A DNA stretch of 25,265 nucleotides from RGIG4608 sp964413365 (GCA_964413365.1 CAYPRM010000019.1:1-25265); one strand, 5' to 3'. Counted from the first letter of the stretch, positions 7,192 through 15,124 are shown. The notes: generated from the letters alone by a model not told the origin. Program-made: numbers and translations.

Positions 7192-8465
7192 GAGATATAG
7201 ATCTTATCATCGTCGGCGGAGGCCCTGCAGGAATGAGCGCCGCGATCGCCGCATACGAGAGCGGAGTACGTGATATGCTCATAATCGAGAGGGATTCCTC
7301 ACTCGGCGGAATTTTACAACAATGCATACACAACGGCTTCGGGCTTCACACCTTCGGCGAGGAGCTGACAGGCCCCGAGTACGCTTGGAGATACGAAAGG
7401 CGCGTTTGTGAGCTTGGAATACCCGTAAAGCTCAACACGACCGTTCTGAGCATCACCGAGGATAGAGTAGTTACCGCCACGAACGGCGAGGACGGCATTA
7501 TCACCCTCCGTGCGCGTGCGATAATTCTTGCTATGGGATGCAGGGAGCGTCCGAGAGGCGCGCTGAACATCGCCGGCGACCGTCCATCGGGAATTTACAG
7601 TGCAGGAATGGCGCAGAAGCTCGTCAATATGAAGGGCTATATGCCGGGGCGCAGCGTCGTAATACTCGGCTCGGGCGATATCGGGCTGATAATGGCACGC
7701 AGAATGACGCTCGAGGGCGCAAGGGTGCACGCGGTGTGCGAGCTTATGCCGTATTCGGGCGGACTCGCAAGAAATATCGAGCAGTGCCTCAATGACTTTA
7801 ATATACCCCTCCTGCTCTCGCATACCGTGGTCGAGATCCACGGCAGGGAGAGACTCACGGGAGTTACGATAGCGCAGGTCGACGCCTCGCGCAGACCGAT
7901 AGAGGGTACGGAGAAATATATCGAGTGCGATACGCTCCTGCTCTCCGTGGGACTCATTCCCGAAAACGAGCTTACGCGCGGCGCAGGCATCACACTCTCA
8001 CGGATAACCAACGGCGCAACGGTCGACGAGCATCGCCAGACCGAGGTCGAGGGAATATTCGCCTGCGGAAACGTGCTCCACGTTCACGACCTTGTGGACT
8101 TCGTCTCGGGCGAGGCGGAGATCGCAGGCAGGAGTGCGGCAAGGCTCATTCTCGCAGACGGAGCAGGGGAGAGCACACATAGAGAGATACCGATAAGCAT
8201 CTCCACCGACGGCAGAGTACGTTATACCGTACCGCAGAGGATCACGGGACAGGGCGAGGACGTGGACATTTACTTCCGTGTCGCCGACGTTTACCGTAAC
8301 GCAACCGTAAAAATAACCGACGGCGAGAGCGGCAAGGTCATTCTCACAAAAAAGCGTCCGAGGCTTGCCCCGGGTGAGATGGAGAGCATAGGACTCAAGT
8401 CCGAGCAGCTTTGCGGAGTCGGAGAGCTGAAATTTTCCGTAGTCCTTGAGGAGGAGAGCGTATGA
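7188..8465 (+). CDS. FAD/NAD(P)-dependent oxidoreductase, partner of the GlpA-like protein
   Basis: A 425-residue two-dinucleotide-binding flavoprotein. FAD site: VGGGPAGMSAA (9-19) with E34. NAD(P) site: ILGSGDIG (159-166). FAD-closing segment: EGIFACGNVLHVHDLVD (288-304), where GDxxxxxD is altered to GNVLHVHD. GCRERPRGA (117-125) is typical of the sarcosine oxidase alpha/Pyr_redox_2 proteins encoded next to GlpA-like genes. There is no CxxC redox pair as in thioredoxin reductase. It probably receives electrons from the upstream flavoprotein and DUF1667 iron-sulfur centres and passes them to NAD(P) or a carrier. Its start codon overlaps the previous stop (ATGA) and its end overlaps the next start, which indicates translational coupling and a complex. 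Confidence 0.88.
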   Translation: MRDIDLIIVGGGPAGMSAAIAAYESGVRDMLIIERDSSLGGILQQCIHNGFGLHTFGEELTGPEYAWRYERRVCELGIPVKLNTTVLSITEDRVVTATNGEDGIITLRARAIILAMGCRERPRGALNIAGDRPSGIYSAGMAQKLVNMKGYMPGRSVVILGSGDIGLIMARRMTLEGARVHAVCELMPYSGGLARNIEQCLNDFNIPLLLSHTVVEIHGRERLTGVTIAQVDASRRPIEGTEKYIECDTLLLSVGLIPENELTRGAGITLSRITNGATVDEHRQTEVEGIFACGNVLHVHDLVDFVSGEAEIAGRSAARLILADGAGESTHREIPISISTDGRVRYTVPQRITGQGEDVDIYFRVADVYRNATVKITDGESGKVILTKKRPRLAPGEMESIGLKSEQLCGVGELKFSVVLEEESV

Positions 8466-8818
8466 GCAATTCTGACGTGAATAAAAGAGAGCTGACCTGC
8501 ATAATCTGTCCCAGAGGGTGCAGGCTGAGCGTCGAGATATCCGAGGAGGTAAGTGTTTTCGGCAACCTCTGCCCGAGAGGGAAGGCATACGCCGTAACGG
8601 AATGTACCGATCCGAGGAGAACGGTCACCTCGACCGTCCGCACGTCCGACGGAGGACTTGTTTCGGTCAGGACGAGCGTACCGATCCCCAAGGATAAGGT
8701 GATGGAATGTATGAAAATAATAAATTCCATCGTCGCACCCGTCCCGATCTCGATAGGGGACACACTCGCAACCGATGCTTTCGGAACGGATATAGTTGCG
8801 ACGCAGAACAGAAAATAG
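8462..8818 (+). CDS. DUF1667 cysteine-rich protein
   Basis: A small 118-residue protein with CxxCxxxC near the N-terminus (C13, C16, C20) and a fourth conserved cysteine in NLCPRG (C37), the DUF1667 pattern. Four cysteines suggest a small iron-sulfur cluster. In Firmicutes this family is encoded third after a GlpA-like and a Pyr_redox-like flavoprotein, just as here, and a role as the electron-transfer subunit of that complex is inferred. Its ATGA start overlaps the preceding gene by 4 nt. There is no membrane segment, so it does not replace GlpC as a membrane anchor. Confidence 0.88.
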   Translation: MSNSDVNKRELTCIICPRGCRLSVEISEEVSVFGNLCPRGKAYAVTECTDPRRTVTSTVRTSDGGLVSVRTSVPIPKDKVMECMKIINSIVAPVPISIGDTLATDAFGTDIVATQNRK

Positions 8819-8820
8819 AC

Positions 8821-8844
8821 AATAGATATTAAATAATAGATATT
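8821..8844 (+). repeat. Short direct repeat before the aldo/keto reductase gene
   Basis: The 10-mer AATAGATATT occurs at 8821-8830 and 8835-8844, a 14-nt period, in the 56-nt AT-rich gap between the DUF1667 and aldo/keto reductase genes. It might be part of a promoter or operator, but no convincing -35/-10 pair is seen. Confidence 0.45.
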
Positions 8845-8874
8845 CAGGAACTTAAAAAAGTAAAGGAGTAAATT

Positions 8875-9717
8875 ATGACACCGATCAAAGAGAAAATTTT
8901 TGAACTTAACTGCGGCACAACGATCCCTGCCATCGGCTTTGGCACATGGCAGATCCCCGAGGGCGATGAGGCGTATTCCTCGTGCCTTGCCGCACTCGCA
9001 GCAGGATATCGCCATATAGACACCGCATTTGCGTACGGAAACGAACGCAGTGTTGCGCGCGCAATAGGCGATAGCGGACTTATGAGAGAGGACATTTTCA
9101 TTACCACAAAGCTCCCCTCCCATATCAAGGACTACGACGGCGCGATCAAGTCCTTTTCGGAGTCGGCGGACAACCTCAAGACGGACTACGTCGACCTCTA
9201 TCTTATCCACGCACCGTGGCCGTGGAGCGACGTAGGCTCGGAGCATACCGAGGGTAATATCGAGGCTTGGAAGGCTATGATCGACCTCCAGCGTGCAGGC
9301 AGAATACGTGCTATCGGCGTGTCGAACTTTTCGATAAAGGATATCGAGGCGCTCATCGACGCAACGGGAGTCGTCCCTGCGGTCAATCAGATAAGATATT
9401 TCATCGGAAATACGCAGGCGGAGCTTACGGAATACTGTAAATCGAAGGGAATACTCGTCGAGGCATATTCACCGCTCGCAACGGGCGAGATCCTGACCAA
9501 TCCCACACTTACGGGACTCGCGCAGAAATACGGCGTGAGCACGGCACAGCTCTGCATCAGATTCTGCATCGAGAACGGAACTCTTCCCCTGCCTAAGACC
9601 ACAAGACGTGAGAGGATCGAGGAAAATATCGACGTCGACTTTGAGATCTCGAGCGAGGATATGAATACCCTCAATACCCTCGGCCATATCGCAAAGGTGT
9701 TTCCTTACAGAAGCTAA
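8875..9717 (+). CDS. Aldo/keto reductase
   Basis: A 280-residue TIM-barrel NAD(P)H-dependent carbonyl reductase. The catalytic tetrad is visible as D49 and Y54 (DTAFAYGN), K79 (TTKLPS) and H112 (LIHAPWP). IGVSNFS and PAVNQIRY are the usual mid-barrel motifs, and LPKTTRRERIEEN is the C-terminal cofactor-phosphate site. The length and IPAIGFGTW start match the AKR5-like group. AAAGGAG lies 7 nt before the ATG. It lies 56 nt after the DUF1667 gene with no terminator between, so it may be the last gene of the GlpA-like operon. Reduction of a glycerol-derived aldehyde or ketone such as dihydroxyacetone would fit but is only inference. A shared terminator follows. Confidence 0.93.
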   Translation: MTPIKEKIFELNCGTTIPAIGFGTWQIPEGDEAYSSCLAALAAGYRHIDTAFAYGNERSVARAIGDSGLMREDIFITTKLPSHIKDYDGAIKSFSESADNLKTDYVDLYLIHAPWPWSDVGSEHTEGNIEAWKAMIDLQRAGRIRAIGVSNFSIKDIEALIDATGVVPAVNQIRYFIGNTQAELTEYCKSKGILVEAYSPLATGEILTNPTLTGLAQKYGVSTAQLCIRFCIENGTLPLPKTTRRERIEENIDVDFEISSEDMNTLNTLGHIAKVFPYRS

Positions 9718-9728
9718 AGCAATATCAC

Positions 9729-9755
9729 AAAAACCCCGTGTAAACGGGGTTTTTT
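9729..9755. terminator. Bidirectional terminator
   Basis: AAAAACCCCGT, the loop GTAA, ACGGGGTTTTTT. It separates the aldo/keto reductase gene (plus) from the deacetylase gene (minus, stop at 9771), and the A and T flanks allow use on both strands. Confidence 0.93.
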
Positions 9756-9770
9756 AGTATCTGCATTCAA

Positions 9771-10781
9771 TTAAAAAACATATTCATCACAATGATCTAT
9801 TGTGTCGAAATAGTACCCCTCGGAAAAGAGGTAATCGAGTATCTCGGGCAACGCCTCGAGCGTATACCGCATATCGTGCATCAGGACTATCAGCGCCTCT
9901 CCACGGTTTTTCGCGCGTGCAAGCGTGGCATCAAGCTCCTCTATCATATCCTCTGCCTTGTTATTGGCAGGGGTATCCCTGTCTCCTGTGAGGGCTGTCC
10001 AGTCGTAGATCCTGTACCCCGCATCGCGCACGGCGGCGATATATTCGGTAGCCTCGGAACGGCTCAGGTAGCCGTTTTGCGTCGATCCCCCGGGGAAGCG
10101 GAAGAACCTTCCGACGGAGTCCATCGCACCCTCGCCGAGTGCCTCCTCGACCGCCCCCTCATATTCACCGATCTCGTCAAGCAGTGCGTCGATCCCACCC
10201 TCGCCGTAGATCTTCTGTAGCTCGTGCGTGAACGAATGGCACGCAAGCACGTGTCCGCGGTCAACTATTGCCTGTATCCTGTCCTTATACTGCTCGATTC
10301 TGTTCCCGACGACGAAGAAGCTCGCGCCGATCCCTCTCCCGTCAAGTATATCAAGGATATCGAACGTATTATCCGAAGTCGGTCCGTCGTCAAAGGTCAG
10401 ATATACGACTCGGTCGATCCCGATCTCATTTGCACGCAGGGTAACGGTCGCGCCGCGGCTGACCTTGAACGCCCCCTCGTCCACCCTCTCGCCGTCAAGC
10501 TCAACGCTCTCAACGACGTTCGCGCGCCTTGATTCCGTGGGCACGATCTCGTACTCGACTCCCACAGACTCAAGGATCTCCCTCGCCTCGGAGAGCGTCC
10601 TGCCCTCAAGCTCGGGAACACTCACATATTGCGACTCGGTCGTGGTCGGATCGGTCGTCATTTCAGGCTCGCGCGTACTGAAAAACAGGAACACAAGTGC
10701 GCCGAGCACCGCAACGCAGAGGGCAAGAACGGCGGCGAGCACCGCAGTCTCCCTCTCCTTGAAAAAATTTTTTATATTCAT
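9771..10781 (-). CDS. Membrane-anchored PASTA-domain polysaccharide deacetylase
   Basis: A 336-residue protein: short cytosolic N-terminus, one membrane segment (about 12-34), a Thr-rich linker (41-50), one PASTA domain (about 52-117: VPELEGRTLSEAREIL ... GATVTL) and a NodB deacetylase domain (124-330). NodB motifs are TFDDGPT (D131, D132), HSFTH (H182, H186 metal ligands), RFPGGS (228-233), DWT (260-262) and LMHD (300-303). It should act outside the cell, removing N-acetyl groups from peptidoglycan or another amino-sugar polymer, with PASTA guiding it to muropeptide or nascent wall. The ATG at 10781 is preferred over the GTG 12 nt upstream because GGGGTGAG lies 8 nt before it. The PASTA-NodB combination is uncommon. 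Confidence 0.92.
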   Translation of the reverse strand: MNIKNFFKERETAVLAAVLALCVAVLGALVFLFFSTREPEMTTDPTTTESQYVSVPELEGRTLSEAREILESVGVEYEIVPTESRRANVVESVELDGERVDEGAFKVSRGATVTLRANEIGIDRVVYLTFDDGPTSDNTFDILDILDGRGIGASFFVVGNRIEQYKDRIQAIVDRGHVLACHSFTHELQKIYGEGGIDALLDEIGEYEGAVEEALGEGAMDSVGRFFRFPGGSTQNGYLSRSEATEYIAAVRDAGYRIYDWTALTGDRDTPANNKAEDMIEELDATLARAKNRGEALIVLMHDMRYTLEALPEILDYLFSEGYYFDTIDHCDEYVF

Positions 10782-10814
10782 TTGAAAGCTCACCCCGTTA
10801 GGTCATTTTTATCT

Positions 10815-10843
10815 ATTTTATCATCAAAGTACGCAATTTACAA
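10815..10843 (-). promoter_or_regulatory. Promoter of the deacetylase gene
   Basis: On the minus strand, TTGTAA (-35, 10838-10843), a 17-nt spacer and TAAAAT (-10, 10815-10820), about 34 nt upstream of the start. Confidence 0.65.
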
Positions 10844-10912
10844 GTAAAAAATGAACATTTTTCAAATTTTTCAAAAAAAGCCGCAAAAAGCAGTATATTT
10901 TTTATATTTTTC

Positions 10913-10941
10913 TTGCACAAATGAGAAAAAAGTGTTAAAAT
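10913..10941 (+). promoter_or_regulatory. Promoter of tldD-tldE
   Basis: TTGCAC (10913-10918), a 17-nt spacer and TAAAAT (10936-10941). The leader is about 35-40 nt. It is divergent from the deacetylase promoter about 70 nt away; the A/T-tract DNA between (10844-10912) has no other clear signal. Confidence 0.68.
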
Positions 10942-10983
10942 AAATGTGTATATATATTTCGGAATGGAGGATAATGTAGAAAA

Positions 10984-12387
10984 ATGAAGTTTTCCGAATT
11001 TTTGAATTCAAGACGCGCGGCGTGCCGTGAGCTCGTAGCGGAGCTTGGCAAGAGTTTTACATACGTCAGCATACTCGGCACGGACGTAAGCTCAAGCTCT
11101 ATTCGCGTCAATCGCGTCGTCTCCGACATTGGAGAGGGCGGAGGTGCGGAGTGCGGATTTGTGGTCAAGCTCCACAACGGTCGCTCCTTCCTCGAATACT
11201 CACTTGACGATATCACAGGCGACATTCCCGCTCTCGCACGCAAGATCGAGCAGGCGGTGAAGGTCGAGGACTCACTTCTTGAAAAGCAGATATGCGTGCC
11301 CGTGCCCTCGGATGAGCCGATGGTACAGTCCTTCTCGCGCGAATGTGATTTTGACAGCTTCTCCGATAGCGAGCTTCTTGCACGCTGCACGGAGATAAGG
11401 GATCAGATACTCTCAAGAAGCGACAAGATAGTAAATGCAATGGTTGCCGTAATGCCCCTTGCGATCTCCAAGCTCTTCGTCTCGAAGAACCGTGAGCTTG
11501 ACCAGTTCTATTCATGGGTGAACGTTATGGCAGTTGCCGTCTACCGCACGCAAACGAGAATGGTCTCTGCGCGTGAGGGAGCATATTCAAATCTTATGAG
11601 CGAGGCACTTAATGAAATGCCCTCCCACATCGACGCGCTCGTAAATAAATGCGAGAAGCTCTCGGGCACTACGCCGATAGTCCCCGGTGTGTACGACGTT
11701 ATCACCGATCCCTCGATCACGGGACTTATCGCGCACGAGGCGTTCGGACACGGCGTCGAGATGGATCAGTTCGTCAAGGATCGCGCGCTGGCAAAGCAGT
11801 TTGTCGGCGAATACGTCGCATCCCCGATCTGCAATATGCATGACGGAGCGTGCGCGACCTTCTCGACAGCATCGTATTTCTTCGACGATGACGGCGTTCT
11901 CGCCCACGATACGGAGATAATAAAGGACGGAATACTCGTCTCGGGAATCTCCGACCTGACCTCCGCCACCGAGCTTGGCACAGAGCCAACGGGCAACGGC
12001 AGACGTCAGTCCTATAAGAGAAAGGCGTACTCACGCATGACAAACACCTTCTTCTGCCCCGGCAACGACAAGCTCGAGGATATGATAGCGTCCATAAAGC
12101 ACGGCTATATGCTCTTTGAGACGAATAACGGCATGGAGGATCCCAAGAACTGGCAGATACAGTGTACTGCTGAGTACGGAATAGAGATAATCGACGGCAA
12201 GCTGACGGATAATTACGTCTCGCCCGTCGTAATGAGCGGAAGCGTTCCCGAGCTGCTCAAGTCCATCTCGATGGTCTCGGACGATTTCAGGATCATCGGC
12301 GCGGGCTCGTGCGGAAAGGGATATAAGGAATGGGTGCGTGTCTCCGACGGAGGACCTGCCCTGAAGGTGAGGGTGAAGCTGGCATGA
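10984..12387 (+). CDS. tldD: TldD family metalloprotease
   Basis: A 467-residue PmbA/TldD family protein carrying the active-site zinc motif HEAFGH (H251, E252, H256) and the later GSCGKG cysteine (C443), matching the His-His-Cys zinc ligands known for E. coli TldD. TldD with TldE forms a heterodimeric protease that digests unfolded peptides and, in some bacteria, matures ribosomally made peptides such as microcin B17 or degrades CcdA. No precursor peptide gene is seen nearby, so a general peptide-turnover role is most likely. The ribosome binding site GGAGG is 13 nt from the ATG; a start-stop ATGTAG (10974-10979) sits at the better spacing between them. The last codons overlap the tldE start. 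Confidence 0.93.
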   Translation: MKFSEFLNSRRAACRELVAELGKSFTYVSILGTDVSSSSIRVNRVVSDIGEGGGAECGFVVKLHNGRSFLEYSLDDITGDIPALARKIEQAVKVEDSLLEKQICVPVPSDEPMVQSFSRECDFDSFSDSELLARCTEIRDQILSRSDKIVNAMVAVMPLAISKLFVSKNRELDQFYSWVNVMAVAVYRTQTRMVSAREGAYSNLMSEALNEMPSHIDALVNKCEKLSGTTPIVPGVYDVITDPSITGLIAHEAFGHGVEMDQFVKDRALAKQFVGEYVASPICNMHDGACATFSTASYFFDDDGVLAHDTEIIKDGILVSGISDLTSATELGTEPTGNGRRQSYKRKAYSRMTNTFFCPGNDKLEDMIASIKHGYMLFETNNGMEDPKNWQIQCTAEYGIEIIDGKLTDNYVSPVVMSGSVPELLKSISMVSDDFRIIGAGSCGKGYKEWVRVSDGGPALKVRVKLA

Positions 12388-13658
12388 TAAACAGAATAAT
12401 CAGTATACTTAATTCCACGAGCGGTATCTCCGATTGGAGAATAACCTCAACAAGAACGGAGTCCAATGAGCTTTTCTTCGTTCATAAGGATCTTGAAACA
12501 TCAAGATGCACGGACACCACAAGCACGAGCGTTACGGTCTACTCGCTCCATGACGGAGCACTCGGCTCTGCGAGCTTTTCCGTTTATTCGTCCTTTGACG
12601 ACGAAAGGCTGAAGGGCGAGATCGAGAAGGCAGTATCAAGAGCCGCACTCATTTCAAATAAGCCCTATGAGCTTCCCTGCGGAGAGGGCGGTGAGTTCAT
12701 CTCGGACTCCAATTTCAAAGACTATACCCCCTCCCACCTCGCGTCCGAGATCGCAGATGCGTGCTTTGAGGCGGACTGCATTGAGGGCGGATCTATAAAT
12801 GCACTCGAGATCTTTATCTATAAGGATATCAAGACCGTTTATAACAGCCGCGGCATACGCAAGACACAGACGGGCTACCGCGCAATGGTCGAGGCGATCC
12901 CCACCTTCAACGGCGAGGAGAGCGTTGAGCTTTATGAGCAGTATAATTTCACCGAGTTCGACCGTGAGAGAGTCAAGGACGAGATCGCAACGAAAATGCA
13001 GGAGGTGCGTGATAGGTATTTCGCAAGAAAGCCCGAGACCACTATATCCTGTCCCGTCGTCCTCGGCGCACCCGAGCTTGAGAGCCTCGTCTCCGAGCTT
13101 GCAGGTCAGCTTCATTTCAGCAGTACATATCAGCACATGAGCGCATTTTCCGTTGGCGACAGTATGCAAAAGTGCGCGCAGGGCGATAAGCTCGGCGTTA
13201 CAATGTGTGCCTCCGTCCCGGGTAGCGTGAGAAGTGCATCCTTTGACGGCGACGGAATGTCCCTCACCGACAGACGCATCATCGACGGCGGATGTGCGGT
13301 CGCTCTCTGGGGCGGAACACGCTACGCACAGTATCTTGAGATGGAGTCCACGGGTGAGCTTGGCTGTATCCGCGTAGACCTCGGAACGCTCAGCGATAAG
13401 GAGCTGAGATCAAAGCCCTATTTCAGATGCGCGTCGATGTCGGGACTTCAGCTCGATATCTATAACGACTATATCGGCGGCGAGGTAAGACTTGCTTACT
13501 ACTTCGACGGCGAGCGCGAGATCCCCCTCACGGGTATCTCCATCAGCGGAAAGCTCTCGCAGGCATTAAAGACCTTGAGGCTCTCCGATAAGGGCACGAC
13601 CTACGAGAGCTATAACGGGCCGAAGCTCGCACTCATTGAGGGCGTCGAGATCGTCTGA
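12384..13658 (+). CDS. tldE: TldE/PmbA family protein, partner of TldD
   Basis: A 424-residue PmbA/TldD family member without the HExxxH motif, as expected for the non-catalytic TldE (PmbA) subunit. Family features are the NSRG segment in the middle domain, LGAPELESLVSELAGQLH, the DGDGMSLTDRRIIDGG stretch and the C-terminal half of beta strands ending in GPKLALIEGVEIV. It completes the TldD active-site chamber. The start is the ATG in ATGA overlapping the tldD stop, which implies tight co-translation. The longer open frame to 12330 lies inside tldD and is ignored. No strong terminator follows; weak GC-rich structure and A runs lie at 13660-13720. Confidence 0.92.
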   Translation: MINRIISILNSTSGISDWRITSTRTESNELFFVHKDLETSRCTDTTSTSVTVYSLHDGALGSASFSVYSSFDDERLKGEIEKAVSRAALISNKPYELPCGEGGEFISDSNFKDYTPSHLASEIADACFEADCIEGGSINALEIFIYKDIKTVYNSRGIRKTQTGYRAMVEAIPTFNGEESVELYEQYNFTEFDRERVKDEIATKMQEVRDRYFARKPETTISCPVVLGAPELESLVSELAGQLHFSSTYQHMSAFSVGDSMQKCAQGDKLGVTMCASVPGSVRSASFDGDGMSLTDRRIIDGGCAVALWGGTRYAQYLEMESTGELGCIRVDLGTLSDKELRSKPYFRCASMSGLQLDIYNDYIGGEVRLAYYFDGEREIPLTGISISGKLSQALKTLRLSDKGTTYESYNGPKLALIEGVEIV

Positions 13659-13700
13659 TAACAAAAAACAAAAAAGCAAAAAAGCAAAAACCGCGCGCGT

Positions 13701-13714
13701 ATTTTGCGCAAAAT
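13701..13714. repeat. Perfect 14-bp palindrome
   Basis: ATTTTGCGCAAAAT lies in the intergenic region about 37 nt upstream of the next -35 element. It could be a regulator site or the tip of a weak terminator after tldE. A second inverted repeat, CACCCCA (13725-13731) and TGGGGTG (13767-13773), brackets the -35 and abuts the -10. Function is unproven. Confidence 0.4.
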
Positions 13715-13750
13715 GCGGAAATACCACCCCATATTTTGCATAATGTGTTA

Positions 13751-13779
13751 TTTACTGTTCTTCCTGTGGGGTGTATAAT
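13751..13779 (+). promoter_or_regulatory. Promoter of the glycine-rich protein gene
   Basis: TTTACT (13751-13756), a 17-nt spacer and TATAAT (13774-13779). The predicted start of transcription is near 13786, leaving a leader of about 32 nt with the strong ribosome binding site AAGGAGG. Confidence 0.72.
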
Positions 13780-13817
13780 ATTATCGTAAAAACAAAACAG
13801 TAAGGAGGAAAAATTTT

Positions 13818-14846
13818 ATGCCAGGACCAGGTGGAGGATCAAGAGGAGGCGGCTTCGGCGGCGGATCGCGCGGAGGCGGCGGCAGATCGGGTGGCTTCGG
13901 CGGCGGCAGACCGAGCGGCTTCGGGGGAGGGCCCAGACCCGGAGGACCGGGATTTGGCGGACCTCACGGGCCTCATGGACCGCACGGACCTCACAGACCT
14001 CATTTCCATAGACCGTTTTTCGGCTGGGGCAGACCTTGGGGCAGACCTTGGGGTAGACCTTACGGAGGCGGCGGCTGCCTCGGCGGACTTTTCGGAATGA
14101 TAATGTTCGTTGCGATCTTCGTTATTATGATACTTGCACTCTTTATCACGGGCATCGGCTCGGTATTCGGCGCTTGCACGGTCGGCGGAGTGAATTCCTA
14201 TGACGAGAGCACCATGCAGAACTACGCAAATAAGCAGTACGCCGCGGCATTCGGCGATACGGCGGACTATAAGGGGAACATTCTCCTTGTGTTCACCGTG
14301 TACGAGGATTTTAACGGCTACGAGACCATCGCGTGGGTGGGCTATAATATCGACGATAGAATTTCCGAGATGTACGGAAACGAGTATACCAAGTACGGAC
14401 AGACGGTAATGGGCGCTATCCCCGATCACTATGAGTATTCACTCTCAAAGAATCTTCAGAGCATCGTAAATAAGATGGCGATCGAGACCGAGGTGTACTC
14501 GAGAGCGAACGGAAACGTCGATACGAGATTTTCAAGGCTTATAAATAACTCGTCGCTCTCCCTTAGTGAGGAGACAGTCAATAGTGCGCTTGTCGACTTC
14601 ACGCAGAGAACGGGGATAAATATCGCCATCGTCGTCGCTGACGGCGAGACGGTGTTTGGAGAGGCGGCAACGACATCGGGCGCGATCATGATAATCGCAG
14701 CGATCATCCTTGTCGTCGTGGTCGTCCTTGCGATCAAGAACGGCCGTAAGAGCGGCGGCGCTCCCTCGGGCGGAAATACATCTAAGACCGATCCCAACGC
14801 AGGGCAGGGAAAGTACGATCCCAATACGGGAACGTATACTAACTGA
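13818..14846 (+). CDS. Gly/His/Pro-rich membrane protein with TPM-like domain
   Basis: 342 residues; no certain family. Residues 1-48 are mostly Gly, Arg and Phe in GGGSRGG and GGFGGG runs. Residues 49-66 are histidine-proline repeats (PHG x3-4). Residues 71-82 repeat GRPW, GRPW, GRPY, encoded by three 12-bp DNA repeats (14025-14060). A membrane segment covers about 89-113, followed by a 175-residue polar domain and a second membrane segment (288-307) with a Gly/Ser/Asn-rich tail. The end of the polar domain (LSEETVNSALVDFTQRTGINIAIVV, about 250-273) resembles the TPM/Psb32-type fold. Low complexity makes homology unreliable. The start follows AAGGAGG. Monocistronic, with its own promoter and terminator. 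A surface or phase-separating role is speculative. Confidence 0.85.
   Translation: MPGPGGGSRGGGFGGGSRGGGGRSGGFGGGRPSGFGGGPRPGGPGFGGPHGPHGPHGPHRPHFHRPFFGWGRPWGRPWGRPYGGGGCLGGLFGMIMFVAIFVIMILALFITGIGSVFGACTVGGVNSYDESTMQNYANKQYAAAFGDTADYKGNILLVFTVYEDFNGYETIAWVGYNIDDRISEMYGNEYTKYGQTVMGAIPDHYEYSLSKNLQSIVNKMAIETEVYSRANGNVDTRFSRLINNSSLSLSEETVNSALVDFTQRTGINIAIVVADGETVFGEAATTSGAIMIIAAIILVVVVVLAIKNGRKSGGAPSGGNTSKTDPNAGQGKYDPNTGTYTN
14025..14060 (+). repeat. Three tandem 12-bp repeats inside the glycine-rich gene
   Basis: TGGGGCAGACCT occurs twice, followed by TGGGGTAGACCT, encoding the GRPW/GRPW/GRPY residues. Near-identical codons suggest recent slippage expansion. Confidence 0.9.
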
Positions 14847-14878
14847 CGCGAGATCGAACAAAACAAAATAATGGTCAT

Positions 14879-14917
14879 AAACACAAAAACAGCACCCCGC
14901 GTGCTGTTTTTGTGTTT
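14879..14917 (+). terminator. Terminator of the glycine-rich protein gene
   Basis: The long stem AACACAAAAACAGCAC pairs with GTGCTGTTTTTGTGTT around the loop CCCGC. It lies 33 nt after the stop. The lower stem is A/T rich, giving a T-rich 3' side. Confidence 0.85.
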
Positions 14918-14939
14918 GTGTCTTCTTGCCCCCTCCCCC

Positions 14940-15013
14940 GTTCGCATAGCGAACATATATGTTGCCTGCGGCAAATGAGGCACGCACTTCGTGCTAATGA
15001 TGTTGCTTCGCAA
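14940..15013 (+). repeat. Hairpin-array repeat, copy D
   Basis: GTTCGC-ATA-GCGAAC (14940-14954), TTGCC-TGC-GGCAA (14962-14974), GCAC-TTC-GTGC (14984-14994) and TTGC-TTC-GCAA (15003-15013), with a C-rich lead (CCCTCCCCC). The stems are kept while loops and linkers vary. It sits between the converging glycine-rich and Ca-ATPase genes. The remaining 15014-15124 holds no gene or clear terminator that I can support. Confidence 0.88.
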
Positions 15014-15124
15014 TAAGGCAAATTCGATTGCAAACGCCCTACGGGAGAGCTGGCGCGGAGCAACTGAGAGGGTTTCCGCGCGGCGGCGGTAAAAAAACGC
15101 GTCGAGATTCTTCGTCGTACTTCC

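Noticed and set aside
10984..13658. tldD-tldE as part of a peptide (RiPP or microcin) biosynthesis cluster
   Set aside because: No precursor peptide, cyclodehydratase, radical SAM enzyme or exporter is nearby; the pair looks like the general housekeeping protease.
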